Assembly (NCBI GenBank): GCA_003667245.1
Contig: RCNN01000135.1
Location: forward strand, 46,355-110,354
DNA: 64,000 nucleotides
Reading direction: 5' to 3'
Origin: Heterostelium multicystogenum
Lineage: Eukaryota; Evosea; Eumycetozoa; Acytosteliales; Acytosteliaceae
Shown here: positions 12,159 to 25,464 of the stretch, piece after piece
Numbering within the stretch: position 1 is the first letter of the stretch
How the letters are laid out: each line of letters opens with the position of its first letter
The notes under the pieces: generated by a model
Database searches by the model: none
The model's input: only the letters and a program-made list of their open reading frames with translations
What the model was told of the DNA's origin: nothing
Program-made: the position numbers and the translations under genes

Positions 12159-12734
12159 ACCCTATAGTCATGATTTGTTAATCTTAGATATATTATTGTT
12201 TGATGGAAATCACAGAGCAAGCCACTATATTAGAAGTAATAACCAACAATTATCAACATATGTAGTAAAATAATAATGTAACCTATCAAATAGTGTAGAT
12301 TTACATAACCTTAACATATGGTGATGAATACAAATGAATGGGGTATGACCTAAGATTACATCTTTAAAAGTATTTTTGAAAGACATGATATATTTAAATA
12401 TTTAAATTATTAATCAAAAGTAATAAATAATAAAAGTAAAAATGTTAAATAAGTATTAAAAGAAAACAAAAGATTCTCATCATTTATTCATAGTCATTAA
12501 GATAAATTCATTTTATTTTTTATTAGCATTGGCATTGGCCATAGATGACAATAGCTTGTTAGTAAATAACAAGTTGAAGTGGGGTGTTCATGGAGTTTCC
12601 AGGTACCAACCAGGCGGAGGTGTAATCCGACTGGCACCACAGTGGCTTACACACTCCAGGCTTACCCTTAATAGTTTAGGAAATTAGAAATTTGTACTAG
12701 TTGAAACGTGGAAGTGATGATTACCTAGAAGTTA
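12159..12734. other. Intergenic, no gene seen
   Basis: AT-rich. The complement of about 12535-12700 has a short Cys/Trp-containing stretch broken by frame changes, too short to name. A 7-bp hairpin (cttgtta/taacaag) lies near 12554-12572. Confidence 0.4.
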
Positions 12735-12885
12735 ACAAAAAAATTGATTGGGTGATTAACCAAGGACACCTTTCAAGTTGTTCCACTTCTCTTCTTCTGC
12801 TAATATTATTTGTACTAAAGCTGAGAAGTGGAGAACTTTGAAAGGTGTCCTTGGGATCACCGTTGTGGGTCAATTTCTTTTTCTA
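12735..12885. repeat. Long imperfect hairpin
   Basis: Bases 12760-12776 (ccaaggacacctttcaa) are the exact reverse complement of 12838-12854. Pairing continues inward through ttccacttct (12781-12790) with agaagtgga (12824-12832), after a few mismatches. Outward, short matches such as aaattga occur on both sides. The result is arms of about 31 bases around a 33-base loop, with weaker outer pairing. This size is compatible with a hairpin precursor RNA or a foldback transposon remnant. Confidence 0.7.
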
Positions 12886-13674
12886 TGAATTTCCGTTGTC
12901 TGAAAGCTGTAACATGAATGGAATCCAAACTAATAAAGGAGGTCTGGTCCTATCGAATCTTTAATAATTGTAGCTAGCCACAAGTAGTCAACCAAAAGCT
13001 GACGATTTTCCAGCTTAAACATACTAAAATCTTTCGATGAGATTTGAGATTAAGAGAACCATGTTTGGGGGTTGACATTTTAAAACCACTTTTAACTATC
13101 ATTTATTAAGACTATCAATAAGATCTAGAAATTGACTATCAAACAAGATTACTTAATTAAAAATACTTTTATTTAGGAGAAAAATATAGATTACAATTGA
13201 TCAATTCAAACAAACACACATCTATTCATTCCTAAATATTTTATAGTTTTCTTCTCTTTCTTGGATCCATGATTTTCTTTTAATAAATTACTAATTTCTA
13301 GAGATAAGTGAAATAACTTAACTAAAAGTTAAATGATGGGTTTTAAGGTAGTTAGTATTATAATCTTAATAGATGTTTAATGATTCTACAATTTCTATTT
13401 ATAAAATCAGTTTTAATATTCATTATTGTATCATTCAAAAGTGTCACCACACTACATTTTTTTTATATTAGTAGTTAGAAGGACAAGAAATCGCATAAAT
13501 TAGAAACTCTATATTTATTGAACTTTGTACTTTTATTAATTAAATAATAAAACTCAATATACATCAAGTGGTACAACTAGTTGTATTATCTAATTGTAGT
13601 CTTTAGGTCTAAATAATTTAGAGAATCAGTTTGTTCAAACATACAAGTCTTCTTTTTTTAACAGTATATATACT
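12886..13674. other. Intergenic, no gene seen
   Basis: AT-rich, with stops in all frames and no RNA gene recognised. Confidence 0.5.
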
Positions 13675-14867
13675 ATGTTATTAGAAAAATTATTATTCGA
13701 TTGTAATATACACAATCATCAAATTGTAGATAGTTATCATTTGTTTAAAGCAAACCAAACCATTGACAATGTAAGTTAGATTAACACTATTACATCATAC
13801 ATTAACTTAACATTATATGATCTATCGATTGTTAAACAGGAGTATCAATTTTGGAATACATTGGTTACTCTACTACCAAGCCTGATCTATCATTTAGATG
13901 CTCTTGACGTCGCAATTGACACTGAAATTTGCACAGAGATTACACAAATCGATAGAGTACAACTCTATAAACATTTTCTTTCTCTAATTCTAGACAAAAT
14001 CGCCAATGATATGAGCAAGTATAATGATTTAAATACTCTTGGCAACAATCGAGTGTTCTTTCAATATATTATAGATAAGCTGTATCTATTGCCAAGAGAT
14101 ATCACGAATAGCAGTTTAGATGACATTCAGTTGTTGGTTGATTTAGATAATGTAAAAATAACTTTGAATCAAAAAATGGAATGTAACTAACATTATTTTA
14201 AGATATCTTATAAATTTAATGATATAATGATCATGAATAGTTTACATATTTTGTTTAAAAAGTATCAATACCGTAGAGGAATGGCATTTAAAAATCAAGA
14301 AGATCGAGCACAGCATACGCAAATCAGTAAAGTAACAAGTGAATATATCCAATACATGGTGAATCTGTTCAATCTTGAATACCTTGATGACAAGTATGTC
14401 CCTATGGTTTTGAACAAAGAGAATCTGTTAAATAAATTGGATCAGTACCTGGCCAATAAATCCTGCAAGATTATCCTAAATGAATTGATAGACATAAGAG
14501 AACTGCAAATCAAATCAAAGAATCAAATATCATTCATAAATTACAGCTTCATTAATAAGTATGTACACACTTCACAAGTGATTGAGAACTTAAACTAACC
14601 TAATCTTTAGTCAATCACTTTTATTGGCAATTCACTCAATTCTGATATTCTATATAAGGAGAAATGTGATTGATGACATAAAGTTTTGTAATCAGGAAAA
14701 TCACAGACAGAAAGGTGTCAACCGTCACATTTAATACGGTGAGAGAGCTGAAAAACTGGATTCAAACTCTGAAATCGAGTTTAATGGCAAATCAATCATA
14801 CCAGCAATGGACAAATAACAACCAAGAACACAAATTTATTTTTAATTCTTTGATTGCCGAAGTTTAA
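13675..14867 (+). CDS. Unrecognised protein, intron-containing
   Basis: The ATG at 13675 opens a first exon (MLLEKLLFDCNIHN...) that splices in frame across 13770-13840 (GTAAGT...AACAG) to EYQFWNTLVTLLPSL. The frame then breaks near 14185 and continues at 14191-14598, rich in charged helices. After another break, coding-like sequence resumes (LLLAIHSILIFYIRRNVIDD, then VRELKNWIQTLKSSL) to a stop at 14865-14867. Total length is about 370 residues, mostly alpha-helical by composition, with no signal peptide. I do not recognise the family. A nucleolar NEPRO-like protein crossed my mind from the helical pattern but no motif supports it. Confidence 0.5.
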
Positions 14868-14967
14868 TAAATAATACTTGGAAATCTTGATTTTTTTTTT
14901 AATTTGTTTTTGATGAAAGTTCAGCTCATTTCAGATCAGTTATCATATTATTGACTATTGTAATAAA

Positions 14968-16806
14968 ATGTCAGACTCAGATGATGGTGTAAATACAAAG
15001 AAATTTAAAAAGAGTAGTGTCTCAAGTAAAGTCTCACAATCACCAATACCAAATAGCGATGATGTTTTGAATCAGTATCTAAATATGGATGCTATCCCTA
15101 CTATTGCATCTCCTCTTATCAATGATGATGACTATAATATTGATGCTGAAGGTATGCTATAAAGCTTACCAAGTTGTTGCACTTTATATTAATTTATCCT
15201 GTTTTAGGATCTGATTTAGATTTTACTCCCTCGGAACCAACTGATAAGAATGTAAAAGAGAAAGAGAAGGAGAAGGAGCAAGAGAAAGATAAAGATAAAG
15301 ATAAAGGGAAGGAGAAAGAGAAAGGAAAAGAGAAAGCCAAAGCCAAAGAGAAGGATAAAGAGAGTAAACAAGAAAAGTCAACATCACCAACAAATAAAAG
15401 AGCGAAATCTCCATCAACAGATAAACCTTCACCATCTTCCAAGAAAACACCAGGGAGACCAAAGAAAGATAGCTCAGATTCACTAAATGATGATTCAAAG
15501 AAACCAAAGACTTTTGATCAGAAAAAGAATGAAGAAAAAGAAAAGGAAGATAAGGAGAAATCAACAAAGAAAAAAGAAACGAAGGATGATAAGAAAACTA
15601 GCCCAGAAAAATCTAAAGCTTCAAAAAAGAAAAAGAAAGAGGTCGAAGATGATGAGGAAAAGAATACAGAAATAACTATAACAAAGTCTAAGAAGAAAGT
15701 TACAGCTTCAAAATCAAAGGTTGAGGAAGAAAAGCCAAAAAAGAAAAACACCGTCCAAGTCAAAGAGAGAGGAAGAGGAAGAGGAAGACAATGAAGAATC
15801 AACAAAAAAAACCCAGCTCCACAAATAGTAGTGAAGAAGAGAAAGATCAAGCAAAGCCCATTAAATCAAAGAAATCAAAAAAAGAGACAGTATCAATCAG
15901 CAAATCAATAGTCAGTGAAAAAGAAATAACCAAGACACCAAAGAAGAGAGCAAACGATGAAGATGATAGTAGCCCAGTCAAAAAGAAAATAAAGTCTCCC
16001 GATTCAAAAGCCGTTACACCTATTAAAGGAAAGTTTGGAGTAAACGAATCTACCAAGTCTTCAAAAGACAGAACCAAATCACCAAAATCTTCAAATGAAG
16101 ATGATGATGAAGATGATCGGATGGAAATTGCAAATGATGAAAAAGAAGAGTCCGAGGACGACGATTTAAAGGAGGAACGATTAGTTTGTATTACAGCAGC
16201 AGATGAAGAAACAAAGAAATCGCTTGTGGAGTCCATATCTCAGTTAAAAGGTTCAGATCTTACCGAAGACATAAACGAATTTACACATCTGGTCATGGGA
16301 AGTGAGAATCTTCGAACAATCAAATTCTTCTATGCAATGGCAACTGGACGTTGGATTCTCACACCCGCATGGGTATATGAGTCACGTAAACAAGGCAAAT
16401 GGCTAGACGAATCACAATACGAATCCACTAAATATACAGGTATTAAAGCATCACGTATTGCTCACGAAACTGGCGATCTCTTACTCAAGGATAAATCTAT
16501 ATTCATCAACAGTCTTCGTGAAAAAGATGTTATGAAAAAGAAAGATAAAGTTAAACTAATCGTTTCTTTAGGAGGCAAAGTAAGTTGATATGATGATATG
16601 TTAATTAATCATGGTAAATGCTTCTCAAACTAACTTTTCTCGATGTTGCAGATTGCAAAAGATTTTGAGAAATGTGATATTTGTTTGTCTAACTCAAAAT
16701 ATTCTGTAGGAGCCAATGACAGACCGATAGTTACTGATAAATGGTTGCACGACTCAATTGAACACTATAAATTACAACCCTTCAAAAACTATTATCCACC
16801 AAATTA
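14968..16806 (+). CDS. Lysine-rich tandem-BRCT protein
   Basis: The ATG at 14968 starts an acidic N-terminus. Introns lie at 15152-15207 (GTATGC...TTTTAG) and 16580-16651 (GTAAGT...TTGCAG). The middle (about 15240-16140) is a very long K/E/S-rich stretch with an AGRPKK-type AT-hook-like motif (PGRPKKDSS near 15450). One or two frame breaks lie near 15780-15800, in GGAAGA repeats and A8. Two BRCT domains close the protein. BRCT1 runs at about 16165-16430 (RLVCITAADEE...GRWILTPAWVYESRKQGKW), and BRCT2 starts at about 16495 and crosses the second intron (SLGGK/IAKDFEKCDIC...VTDKWLHDSI). C-terminal BRCT pairs bind phosphoserine peptides in DNA-damage signalling (MDC1, PTIP, MCPH1 group). A nuclear role in repair is inferred. 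Length is about 570 residues. Confidence 0.8.
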
Positions 16807-17112
16807 GTAAGCAAGTGTACACTAGGTTTCATAACAACAATAAATTCTATTTCAAAAATAGTTGAAATTTATCTCAAAACCTGCTTTATTTCTTATTATT
16901 CTTGACACTAAAAATACGATGAAGATCATGATGGAACGAACTTTTATCATATCTGTTGGAGGCAAACAACCCACAAATGAGTCTATTTGTAAATTTATTA
17001 AATTGTTGTTGTTTATTCAATATGCAATTTTTTTAGCATCATATCCAATTCTGGAGGAGGAGTGATCAAACGAGACTGTAAATAAGTTTTGATCGAAATT
17101 AGAGTGCTTGGG

Positions 17113-19970
17113 TTAAATTTGTTTTTTTGTTTGATCCTCCGATTGCAAAGTCTTCTTTGCTTGGTTGATGTATGCACTGATAACCATGGGTTGTAAACTG
17201 CATTGATTTCTAATGATGCTGTGGATGATGGACTCTGCACTAGATATACCATGATTCTCCAAGTAAGCCAAGGTGAGGGCATTTTTATAGTCTTGATTAA
17301 AAAAGAGGAGTTCCTCACGTCCACTATCCTGTAGTTGAAGCAATCCTTTTCTCAAATCAATTGAAAGCATGAATGCCATGTACTTCTCGTCTATATAGTT
17401 TTTTCTCAACTCTGGAGAGAACGATGCTAAGAAGTCGTCAAGTGTTCCTAACTGTTGATTCAACATGAATACCTTTTGGGTGAGTGTAGAAGGAGGTATG
17501 GACTGTTTTTCCAACATTCTAGTGAAATATTTACGCACATTGGGTTCATCCTGGGATTTTAATAAATAATTGATAAGTGTAACATATACAAACTCTCCGA
17601 CAAACTGACCACCTTCCTCACGCTGATCAGTTTCAATCATAGCAGTATTCAGTTGTGATTCATTCAAAAGATAAGTAATTCTGCTTGCAAAGTCAACATG
17701 AACCAATGTTTGGGTTCCGATATCGGTAGTACTGAACTCGCTTGGTTTAACATTAGTTGGTGTGGTGCCACTATTGGTGTCAAAGAATGAGCTAGTTTGA
17801 TTCTGAGATTGCTGAGCCAAATTGTTCATGATTTCCTCCGTTTGCTTCCAATGTTGAGATTTATAGTTTCTTGGTTCTTTGTAGAGTCCAATTGATTCAA
17901 TAGATACATTTTCGTGTGGGTAGGCATCAGAGTTTTCTTGTAATTTGGATGCAAACTGACGATCCAATACTGAATGTTTATGATTCTTGAGATAAAGCTG
18001 CTCGGGCTTGTTGATTCTCTCGTAGATATCTTCGAAACTCTCACCTTCAGTATGTTTACTCCAATCTACAAATGATCCATCACGATTCAAATTCAATCGG
18101 AAGTAGGTTTCAAACATTTGAGGAACATCCAAATCAATTTTCTTCTCGTTGGCTTTGGCTCTCCAGTAATTACATAGATCGTATTCTCCACGTAGTTTAT
18201 GGAAATAGTAAAATGGTAAAATGGCAAAGCTGTCCATGCTAATATCAAAATGCTTTTCTCTTAACTCCAACCACTTCAATGCTTTTTGGTAGTTTCCAGT
18301 AACCAAAAGCAATTGAATGATCTTGGTAATATGGATTGATTGGAATGCTTTGTTGCATTGAGACATCTTTCCAATCAGATATTCAACTAACTCGTTGTTT
18401 TCCTCTATTTCAAAGTGTACAAAAATATGGTTGACACCGTTGGGCACTGAATGACCTGCTGTGAAAATATAGTCGATTGTGTCGTTGAGCGACTCAAAGT
18501 CACGTTGCTCAAAGTAAAACTTGACTATATCTCTAAAAAGTCCTACTTTAAAGTCGGCAAGCTCACCCAAAATCTGTTGTTCCAATATCTTGCAACCTTG
18601 AACATCTTGACTGGCAATGGCTACTTTAATCAAAGATTTGAATGTAAGAAAAGAAGGACGTATTGACTCTATCATCTTGCAATATACATCAAGAAAAACT
18701 TCTTTGCTTCGGAGTGTGCTCAGTTGGCGTAGTATAACATTATAGGTTCCAAGGGTCAACATATTAGCCTCTCCTAGACGAGCCATTAAAATTTCCAATT
18801 CACGATCCATTCCTGCTACAAGAAGACCATGTACAATAACTCCCAATGGCTCTGGCTTTGCAATATCCTTCCAACGAGATAGACATTTTGAGAAATACTT
18901 GGCAGCACGCTCGTGTTGTCCATGGTCTATGTATGACTTTAGAATTGAAGCATAGAGGGCACCATGTCCAATTTGATGGGGAACTCGACTTATAATAATG
19001 TTGGCGGTTTCAAATCGGCCCATCTGTCCGTACATCGAAACAAGTAGATAGTAGGTGTCAATAGTGGCTTGAACATTGTATTCTGCCATCTTATTGTATA
19101 TGTATTTAACTTGATGTGAATCCTTCATGGCTATAGAGTTGGCTATGAATAAGTTGAAATTGACTGTGGTACGTAGGCTTGGACGACGTAACATATAGTA
19201 GAAACAATGTTGAAGAGCCTGTTGCATGGATGGATCTACATTTCCACCAAAACATTTGATTAAAATCGGAATAGTATCGGCATCTGGTTGGAATCGATCG
19301 GTATTTATGAGTTGATTGAACAAATTGAACATCAAAATCGGGTTCATTGGATGTAAAATAGTGATTTAAGAGGACGTGAACAGTTTTGATATCATAGTCA
19401 ATGCCTATCTGGTCCATTACTTCGACTATTGATTCTACATTAAGGTTGTTTTGTGGTCTAGTAGAGAAGTACTCTAGGAATATATTGAAAAACGCCAACA
19501 GAGCTCACTTTCTTGGCCGTTGCCCACTCATAAATATCCAGGAATATTGATTGATTTGAATTTTTGATTGCATTTAAATAAGCAATTAAGCTTGATGAAT
19601 GATTTTCATTAGCTAATAGTACTAATTTACCAAACTACTACTACTCTTAACTTACAATTCATGCTTATTCTCTTTGTATTCATCTTCTAATATTTTAAAA
19701 ACATTCTTATTTGATATCTCTTCGAAACCATCTGTAATGTCAGAAGAAGCCTTTTGTTGTAAACTATATTTTTTTTTTTAATGTGAGTGCTTCATTGTTG
19801 TTGTTGTTGTTGTTTTTGTTGTGAGTTGAATAGTTGTAACGTGTAATATTTAAACTATCATTATTGTACTCAATGATTCTATTATAATTATTGAAATTAC
19901 TGAATGTGTAGTTAAATGTATTTTTGATGGTGACCAACGTTGTCGATTGTTGTTTAAAAGTGTTGTAGAT

Positions 19971-20015
<45 letters not shown>

Positions 20016-20093
20016 GCTTACCAAACTTATTGGTAATCTTGAGATACTACTACTAAATGTTCTAATAGTATTTGATCGTAACAGATGATTCAT
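17113..20093 (-). CDS. Mitochondrial pentatricopeptide-repeat-like protein
   Basis: The start is the ATG at 20093. The N-terminus MNHLLRSNTIRTFSSSISR is basic and Ser-rich with no acids, typical of a mitochondrial presequence, and is followed by a 15-Asn run. A homopolymer break (A9-10 near 19773) leads to YSLQQKASSDITDGF. An intron at 19591-19655 keeps the frame when the acceptor CATCAAG is used. Frame breaks near 19500 and 19350 lead into the uninterrupted 19347-17113 block. That block is made of helical pairs such as NFNLFIANSIAMKDSHQVKY and TYYLLVSMYGQMGRFETAN, which resemble PPR motifs. Total length is about 970 residues. PPR proteins bind organellar RNA for processing or translation; the exact target is unknown. 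Confidence 0.75.
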
Positions 20094-21466
20094 TTCTTAT
20101 GTAATCATATACACACAGCATACGAATTAAAATAATCACTCGTCCTATCCCATTTTCGTTTTATAATTAATTAAAAACAATTCGTTTTTTTATTTTGTAT
20201 TTTTTAAAATATTCTCACATCATTAACAGTATAGGTTAGAATAATGAACTTGGTCTCATCACACATAAATCTAATTTCGTACTCTATAATGAATCAAATT
20301 AATTAATGCTATACATGACAACACAACACATTTAAAAGTTATCATCAATCTAACAGCAACCATCGCAAACAATAAAAGAATACCAAAGAGCGTTAATAAT
20401 AGTTTATAATGATTGAATTGCTGATATTCCATGATCAACAAACTCATTGTATATGTCTAGTCACCATTTTCAGATAATAGTATTGTCAGGCGAGTCTAAT
20501 AACATTATTATTATTAACCACTATGTAATTTAGTGTGTATATTGATCTATCACAAATTAATCACTATCAAGTAAGAAGTTGAATCAACTTTTATATAATC
20601 TTCAAATCTCCCTCACTAAAAACGATAAAGCTATTCTTTACATATGAACAAGATATTATTGAACTCTAAATGTTGTCTCTATACTGATATTGCCTTTTCA
20701 AAAATCAACATTCATTGTGAAAAAAAAGAAACATGTTTTAATAAGTAAATGTACTCTTGTACCCATATATCACATATCACACAATCAATAACCATTGTTA
20801 ATGATCTTAACCAACAACTACAACTACAACAATAACAATAACAACGCTGATTAACAGTTTGTTGATGTCAATTTAAAATGGTGGTTGTAATGTTGGTGAA
20901 AGATGTTATGCATGAGCAAAGATGTTTGTTGATAGGGTTATTTCCTTTTTAGTTGTTGAACATTACAACCAATTGGGAGTTTGTTTTCAGTAAGATATAT
21001 GTGTTTAATAGTATAGATGTGATATTGATTGATGTTTAAGTTGTGCTACTTTTATTAAAAAGGAAATAGGTGTGGGGTTTATTTGAGTAAAGTTGTTTTT
21101 CAAGCAAGTGGGAGTAGTGTTATTGGTGGCGGGTGTTTGTAGTTGTTTATAGCTCTTTGATCATTTTAAACCTAGATAAATGCAATCCAACTAATCAATC
21201 ATCAAATTATAACAAATATAATCAGCAGGTAATATTTTTAAGAGAACTTTGACTTTCTTTATATTAACATATACAATCTCAAAACTTTTCTATAACTCCA
21301 TTAGTTTCAAGAATTCATTTACTTTATTTAGGCACAATCTGTTTTATTATATATAATATATCCATCAACTTCTGATTCTTCAGTGGAGACAATCTGCATT
21401 CGAAATAAACATTGAATATATAATCAATTACAAAAGGTACAAGTTATAGTTATAATCCTATAGAAA
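20094..21466. other. Intergenic, no gene seen; inverted repeats
   Basis: AT-rich. The stretch 20880-21170 is unusually G+T rich on the + strand. It holds two interlocked 13-bp inverted repeats: 20882-20894 with 20959-20971, and 20939-20951 with 21056-21068. No coding frame seen. Confidence 0.55.
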
Positions 21467-21562
21467 ATGACATTATTAGTAGTAAAGAGATACAAGTTTC
21501 ATTTCGTTAGACCAAGAGTGAATACGATGGCCGCTGGTACAAGCCCAAGTTCATCATGCGAT

Positions 21563-21850
21563 CTACCAGTTACTACCAACCAAGATCCAAGTAATCAATA
21601 CTCCAAAAAGCATGCCTTTTAAAATTATACATTTTATCATTCCTTCCATAATAGGTGGAGATTCAGTGTAAACTGCTCCAAAGACAATGATCATTCGATT
21701 TTTTCGTTGGCCTTCAACAATTAACTCTGATTGTAATGTTATCTTCAACAAAATTCTGTTTAAATTATTCTTGGTGCCCAAGAAATAGATAGATCTCTTA
21801 GGAATTTCCATTTCTAAAGAATACCAACCAGCAGCTACCTGGATTAACAA
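21563..21850 (-). CDS. Possible small protein or exon, unrecognised
   Basis: An open frame on the complement of about 95 codons lacks a clear ATG at its start (TTG or a splice acceptor would be needed; CCAG lies just upstream at about 21841-21844). It reads soluble, mixed sequence (QVAAGWYSLEMEIPKRSIYF) and ends in a hydrophobic stretch (IILKGMLFGVLITWILVG) that could cross a membrane. Coding-like composition is better than in the flanks, but no family is recognised. It may be one exon of a broken gene. Confidence 0.3.
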   Translation of the reverse strand: MLIQVAAGWYSLEMEIPKRSIYFLGTKNNLNRILLKITLQSELIVEGQRKNRMIIVFGAVYTESPPIMEGMIKCIILKGMLFGVLITWILVGSNW

Positions 21851-22104
21851 TCTGGGAGTAAATGTTCATCAATCAATGAAGATTGTTACAGAACATACAA
21901 AACAAAAAAAAAAACAACAAAAAATTAAAAAATATGAAATAAAACAAAATTAATATTGTTTGTTAAATTATTTTTGAAACCGAACGATTTATTGCATGAG
22001 AGTATTAGATTTACTTTATTGGTGATTGCTATTATTATTTATATTTATTCCTCCAACAACAACTAATAATAATAACATAGGATCATAATAATTGATAATA
22101 ATAG

Positions 22105-25100
22105 ATGGATGATTTATTTTCGGTGTTTGAAGCACCTTCACAATCAAATTCAAAATACAATAAAAGACAAAGAGATAGAGAGGATGAAAAAGAGTAAATA
22201 TTTACATTGCTACGCTGTTTTGCAAGTTCATATCAATATTGATATCATAAATACTATAATAGGAATGGTAAATGGGAGAAGCCAACAGGATCGAATAAAT
22301 TAGGTGACACAGTGGCAAATGTGAATACTGCTCAGTTGGATCGTGAAATTCAAGCTTCAAAGAAACAACGTGCTGTTGATAATATTGGTCGTGAAGCAGA
22401 TATATCTATTGATGCAAAGAAATCGGACACTACTCTTACCGAGCTAAGAGCTGCTGCCAATGAACAACAGAAAGAACAACAGAATACATCAACAACAACA
22501 TCATCTACTTCTACAACCTCAGAATTAACAACATTTTCATTACCCAAAACATGTACACACGAAGTATTGTTACCACCCGACTATATAGATAACGATCCAG
22601 ATCTCTACAATCCAAAAGAACCAGTTAAGCCAGCACGTACCTATCCTTTCAAGCTCGATCCATTCCAAGCAACCTCAGTAGCTTGTATCGAAAGAAAGGA
22701 GTCGGTTTTGGTTTCTGCACATACATCTGCAGGTAAAACAGTAGTTGCAGAGTGAGTATCGTCATATTTACTCATTGATTGATGGAGATTGAACTAACAA
22801 ACATTTTAGATATTCAATTGCAGTTGCATTAAGAGAAGGACAAAGAGTAATTTATACATCACCAATTAAAGCATTGAGTAATCAGAAGTATCGTGACCTT
22901 AATGATACTTTCCAAGATGTCGGTCTCATGACTGGTGATATTACAATCAATCCAAATGCTTCATGTTTGGTTATGACAACAGAGATTCTAAGATCAATGT
23001 TATATCGTGGTTCAGAGTTGATGCGTGAAGTTGCTTGGGTTATTTTCGATGAAATTCACTATTTGCGTGACAAAGAAAGAGGTGTGGTTTGGGAAGAGAC
23101 CATCATCTTACTACCAGATACTGTTAAATTCGTATTTCTTTCTGCTACCATTCCAAATGCAAAGGAATTTGCCGCTTGGATTGCAAAGATCCACAAACAA
23201 CCCTGTCATGTAGTCTACACTGAGTATCGTCCAATTCCATTGCAACACTATATTTTCCCATCTGGCGGCGATGGTCTCCACTTAGTAGTCGACGAAAAAG
23301 GTACTTTCAAAGAAGAAAACTTTTTAAAGTCTCTCTCTGGTTTAGCACAAACAGAACTAGGAAAGAAAAAGCGTCTTCAAAAAGGTCAGTCCGATTGCTA
23401 CAAGATTGTCAAGATGATCATGGAGCGTAACTATCAACCAGTTATCGTATTCAGTTTCAGCAAGAAAGACTGTGAGTTTTTATGCACTTCAAATGTCAAA
23501 GTTGGATTTCAATAACGACGAAGAAAAGAAGGCAATTGAAACCATTTTTTCAAATGCAATCGACTCACTCTCAGACAGCGATAAAAATTTGACAGCAGTA
23601 GTCAATATACTCCCACTCCTTAAGCGTGGAATTGGTATTCATCATGCTGGTCTACTTCCAATCCTCAAGGAAATTATTGAAATTCTCTTCCAATATGGAT
23701 ATATCAAAGCATTGTTTGCAACAGAGACATTTTCGATCGGTTTGAATATGCCCGCCAAGACAGTAATTTTTACAAGCGTCAGAAAGTTTGATGGTGAATC
23801 TCAGAGATGGGTGACTGGTGGTGAGTATATTCAGATGTCTGGTCGTGCTGGACGTCGTGGTCTCGACGAACGTGGTATTGTTATCATGATGGTAGATGAG
23901 AAGATGGAGCCCGTTGTCGCTAAAGGAATGGTTAAAGGACAGGCAGATCGATTAACAAGTTCTTTCTGGATTGGATATTCTATGTTATTGAACATGATGC
24001 GTGTTGAAGATATCGACCCAGAGTCACTTCTGAAACGTTCCTTCCATCAATATCAACAAGAATCACTCATTCCACAACTCACTGAAAAGATTGAACAATT
24101 GGAGAAAGAAAAGTCAAGCATTCAAATCAAAGATGAACAAGTTGTATCTGAATATCTTAATCTTCGTTTACAACTTGCAAAGCTCAAAGATGGAATGAGA
24201 GATTTCATAAATCAGCCTTCTTATGTCCAACCCTATCTGCAACCAGGTAGAATCGTTAGAGTCCGTGATGAAAATCTAGATTGGGGATATGGTGTCGTTT
24301 TAAATTTCCATCGTCGTTCTGTCAAGCAGGGTGTATCAGACCAAACTTTTGAAATTGTTGCCGACATGCTACTCAATACTGATCCATCAAATATTGCCAC
24401 ACCAAAACCATGTCCTCCCAATGAAACAGGTGAACCACAAATTATTCCAGTCTCTATTAAGCTCTTTGATGGAATTACTTCTGTTTGTTTGAACATAGCA
24501 AAAGACCTTTCACCAAACGATCTGAAGCCACATGTCTACAAAATGTTAAGAGAAGCCGACAATCGTTTCAAAAAGGAAGGTGGTCTTCCATTGATAGATC
24601 CAATCGAAGATATGAGAATCACAGATGTAAACTTTAAGAAGTTGATAAGAAAGATCGAAACATTGGAAACCCGTTTGGTTGGAACACCTGGTTTCAAAGA
24701 ATCAGATATTGAAGATCGTACAGAAATGCTCCAAAAGAAGATGGAAATTGACAAAGAAGTCAAAATTTTGAAAAAGAAGATCAGAGAAGGAGACGAAATT
24801 ATCTTGAAAGATGATTTGCGTGCTATGAAGAGAATCTTGAAGCGTTTAGACTATATCAACTCTGAGGATGTTGTTCAAGTCAAAGGTCGTGTTGCAAGTG
24901 AGATTTCAGCTGGTGATGAGCTGGTAATCAGTGAACTGCTGTTTATGGGATTGTTCAACGATTTGACTGTCGAACAATGTGTCGCTGTCTTCAGTGTTTT
25001 TGTATTCCAAGCAGAAGGTGGTGGTGACGTAAATAACGCAAAAATCAAACCAGATCTTGCTCCACTATTTAGAAGTATACAGGATACAGCACGTAGAATC

Positions 25101-25403
25101 GTCCAAGTTTCACAAGAATGCAAGTTAACCATCGACGAAAAGAGTACATCAATAGATTTCAATCCACATTTCATGGACGTAGCATTTGCATGGGCAAACG
25201 GTGCTTCATTTGCCGAGATTTGCAAGATGACTGAAACCTTCGAAGGTAACATCATCCGTTCAATTAGAAGACTCGATGAACTACTTAGACAGATGGTAGT
25301 TGCATCAAAATCAATTGGAAATAATGATTTGGAAGTAAAATTCTCTAGTGCAATTGTGAAGATCAAAAGGGATATCCCATTTGCTGGTTCACTATATTTA
25401 TAA
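22105..25403 (+). CDS. mtr4: MTR4/SKIV2L2 exosome RNA helicase
   Basis: Three exons: 22105-22193, 22263-22751 and 22810-25403, with GTAAAT and GTGAGT donors and AG acceptors. All junctions are in frame. The start [13 protein letters not shown] matches the family N-terminus. The helicase core shows [13 protein letters not shown] (Walker A, interrupted by intron 2), [19 protein letters not shown] (DEVH-type motif II), [34 protein letters not shown] and [10 protein letters not shown]. The arch/KOW segment ([22 protein letters not shown]) and the DSHCT end ([13 protein letters not shown]) follow. Length is about 1056 residues, close to human (1042). One frame break sits in a T5 run near 23475-23480, where T4 restores the conserved reading; this is a clear sequencing-type error in an essential gene. 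The protein drives nuclear RNA into the exosome as part of TRAMP-like complexes. Confidence 0.97.
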
Positions 25404-25464
25404 TAAACTACACCATAAAAGGAATAAATATTCCAAAAAAAGATCATTTAAGATTTATTGAAAA

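Noticed and set aside
12535..12700. Cys/Trp stretch on the complement, thought of as a GATA-type zinc finger
   Set aside because: Cysteine spacing does not fit and two frame changes are needed.
14191..14867. NEPRO (nucleolar) assignment for the unrecognised gene
   Set aside because: Only a helical pattern, no diagnostic motif.
15194..15850. Ser/Phe/Leu-rich frames on the complement
   Set aside because: Shadows of the Lys/Glu-rich tract of the BRCT gene.
16862..17065. 67-codon + strand frame after the BRCT gene
   Set aside because: Low-complexity, overlaps the convergent 3' flank, no motif.
22109..22303. 64-codon frame at the MTR4 5' end
   Set aside because: Overlaps exon 1 in the wrong frame and runs through intron 1.
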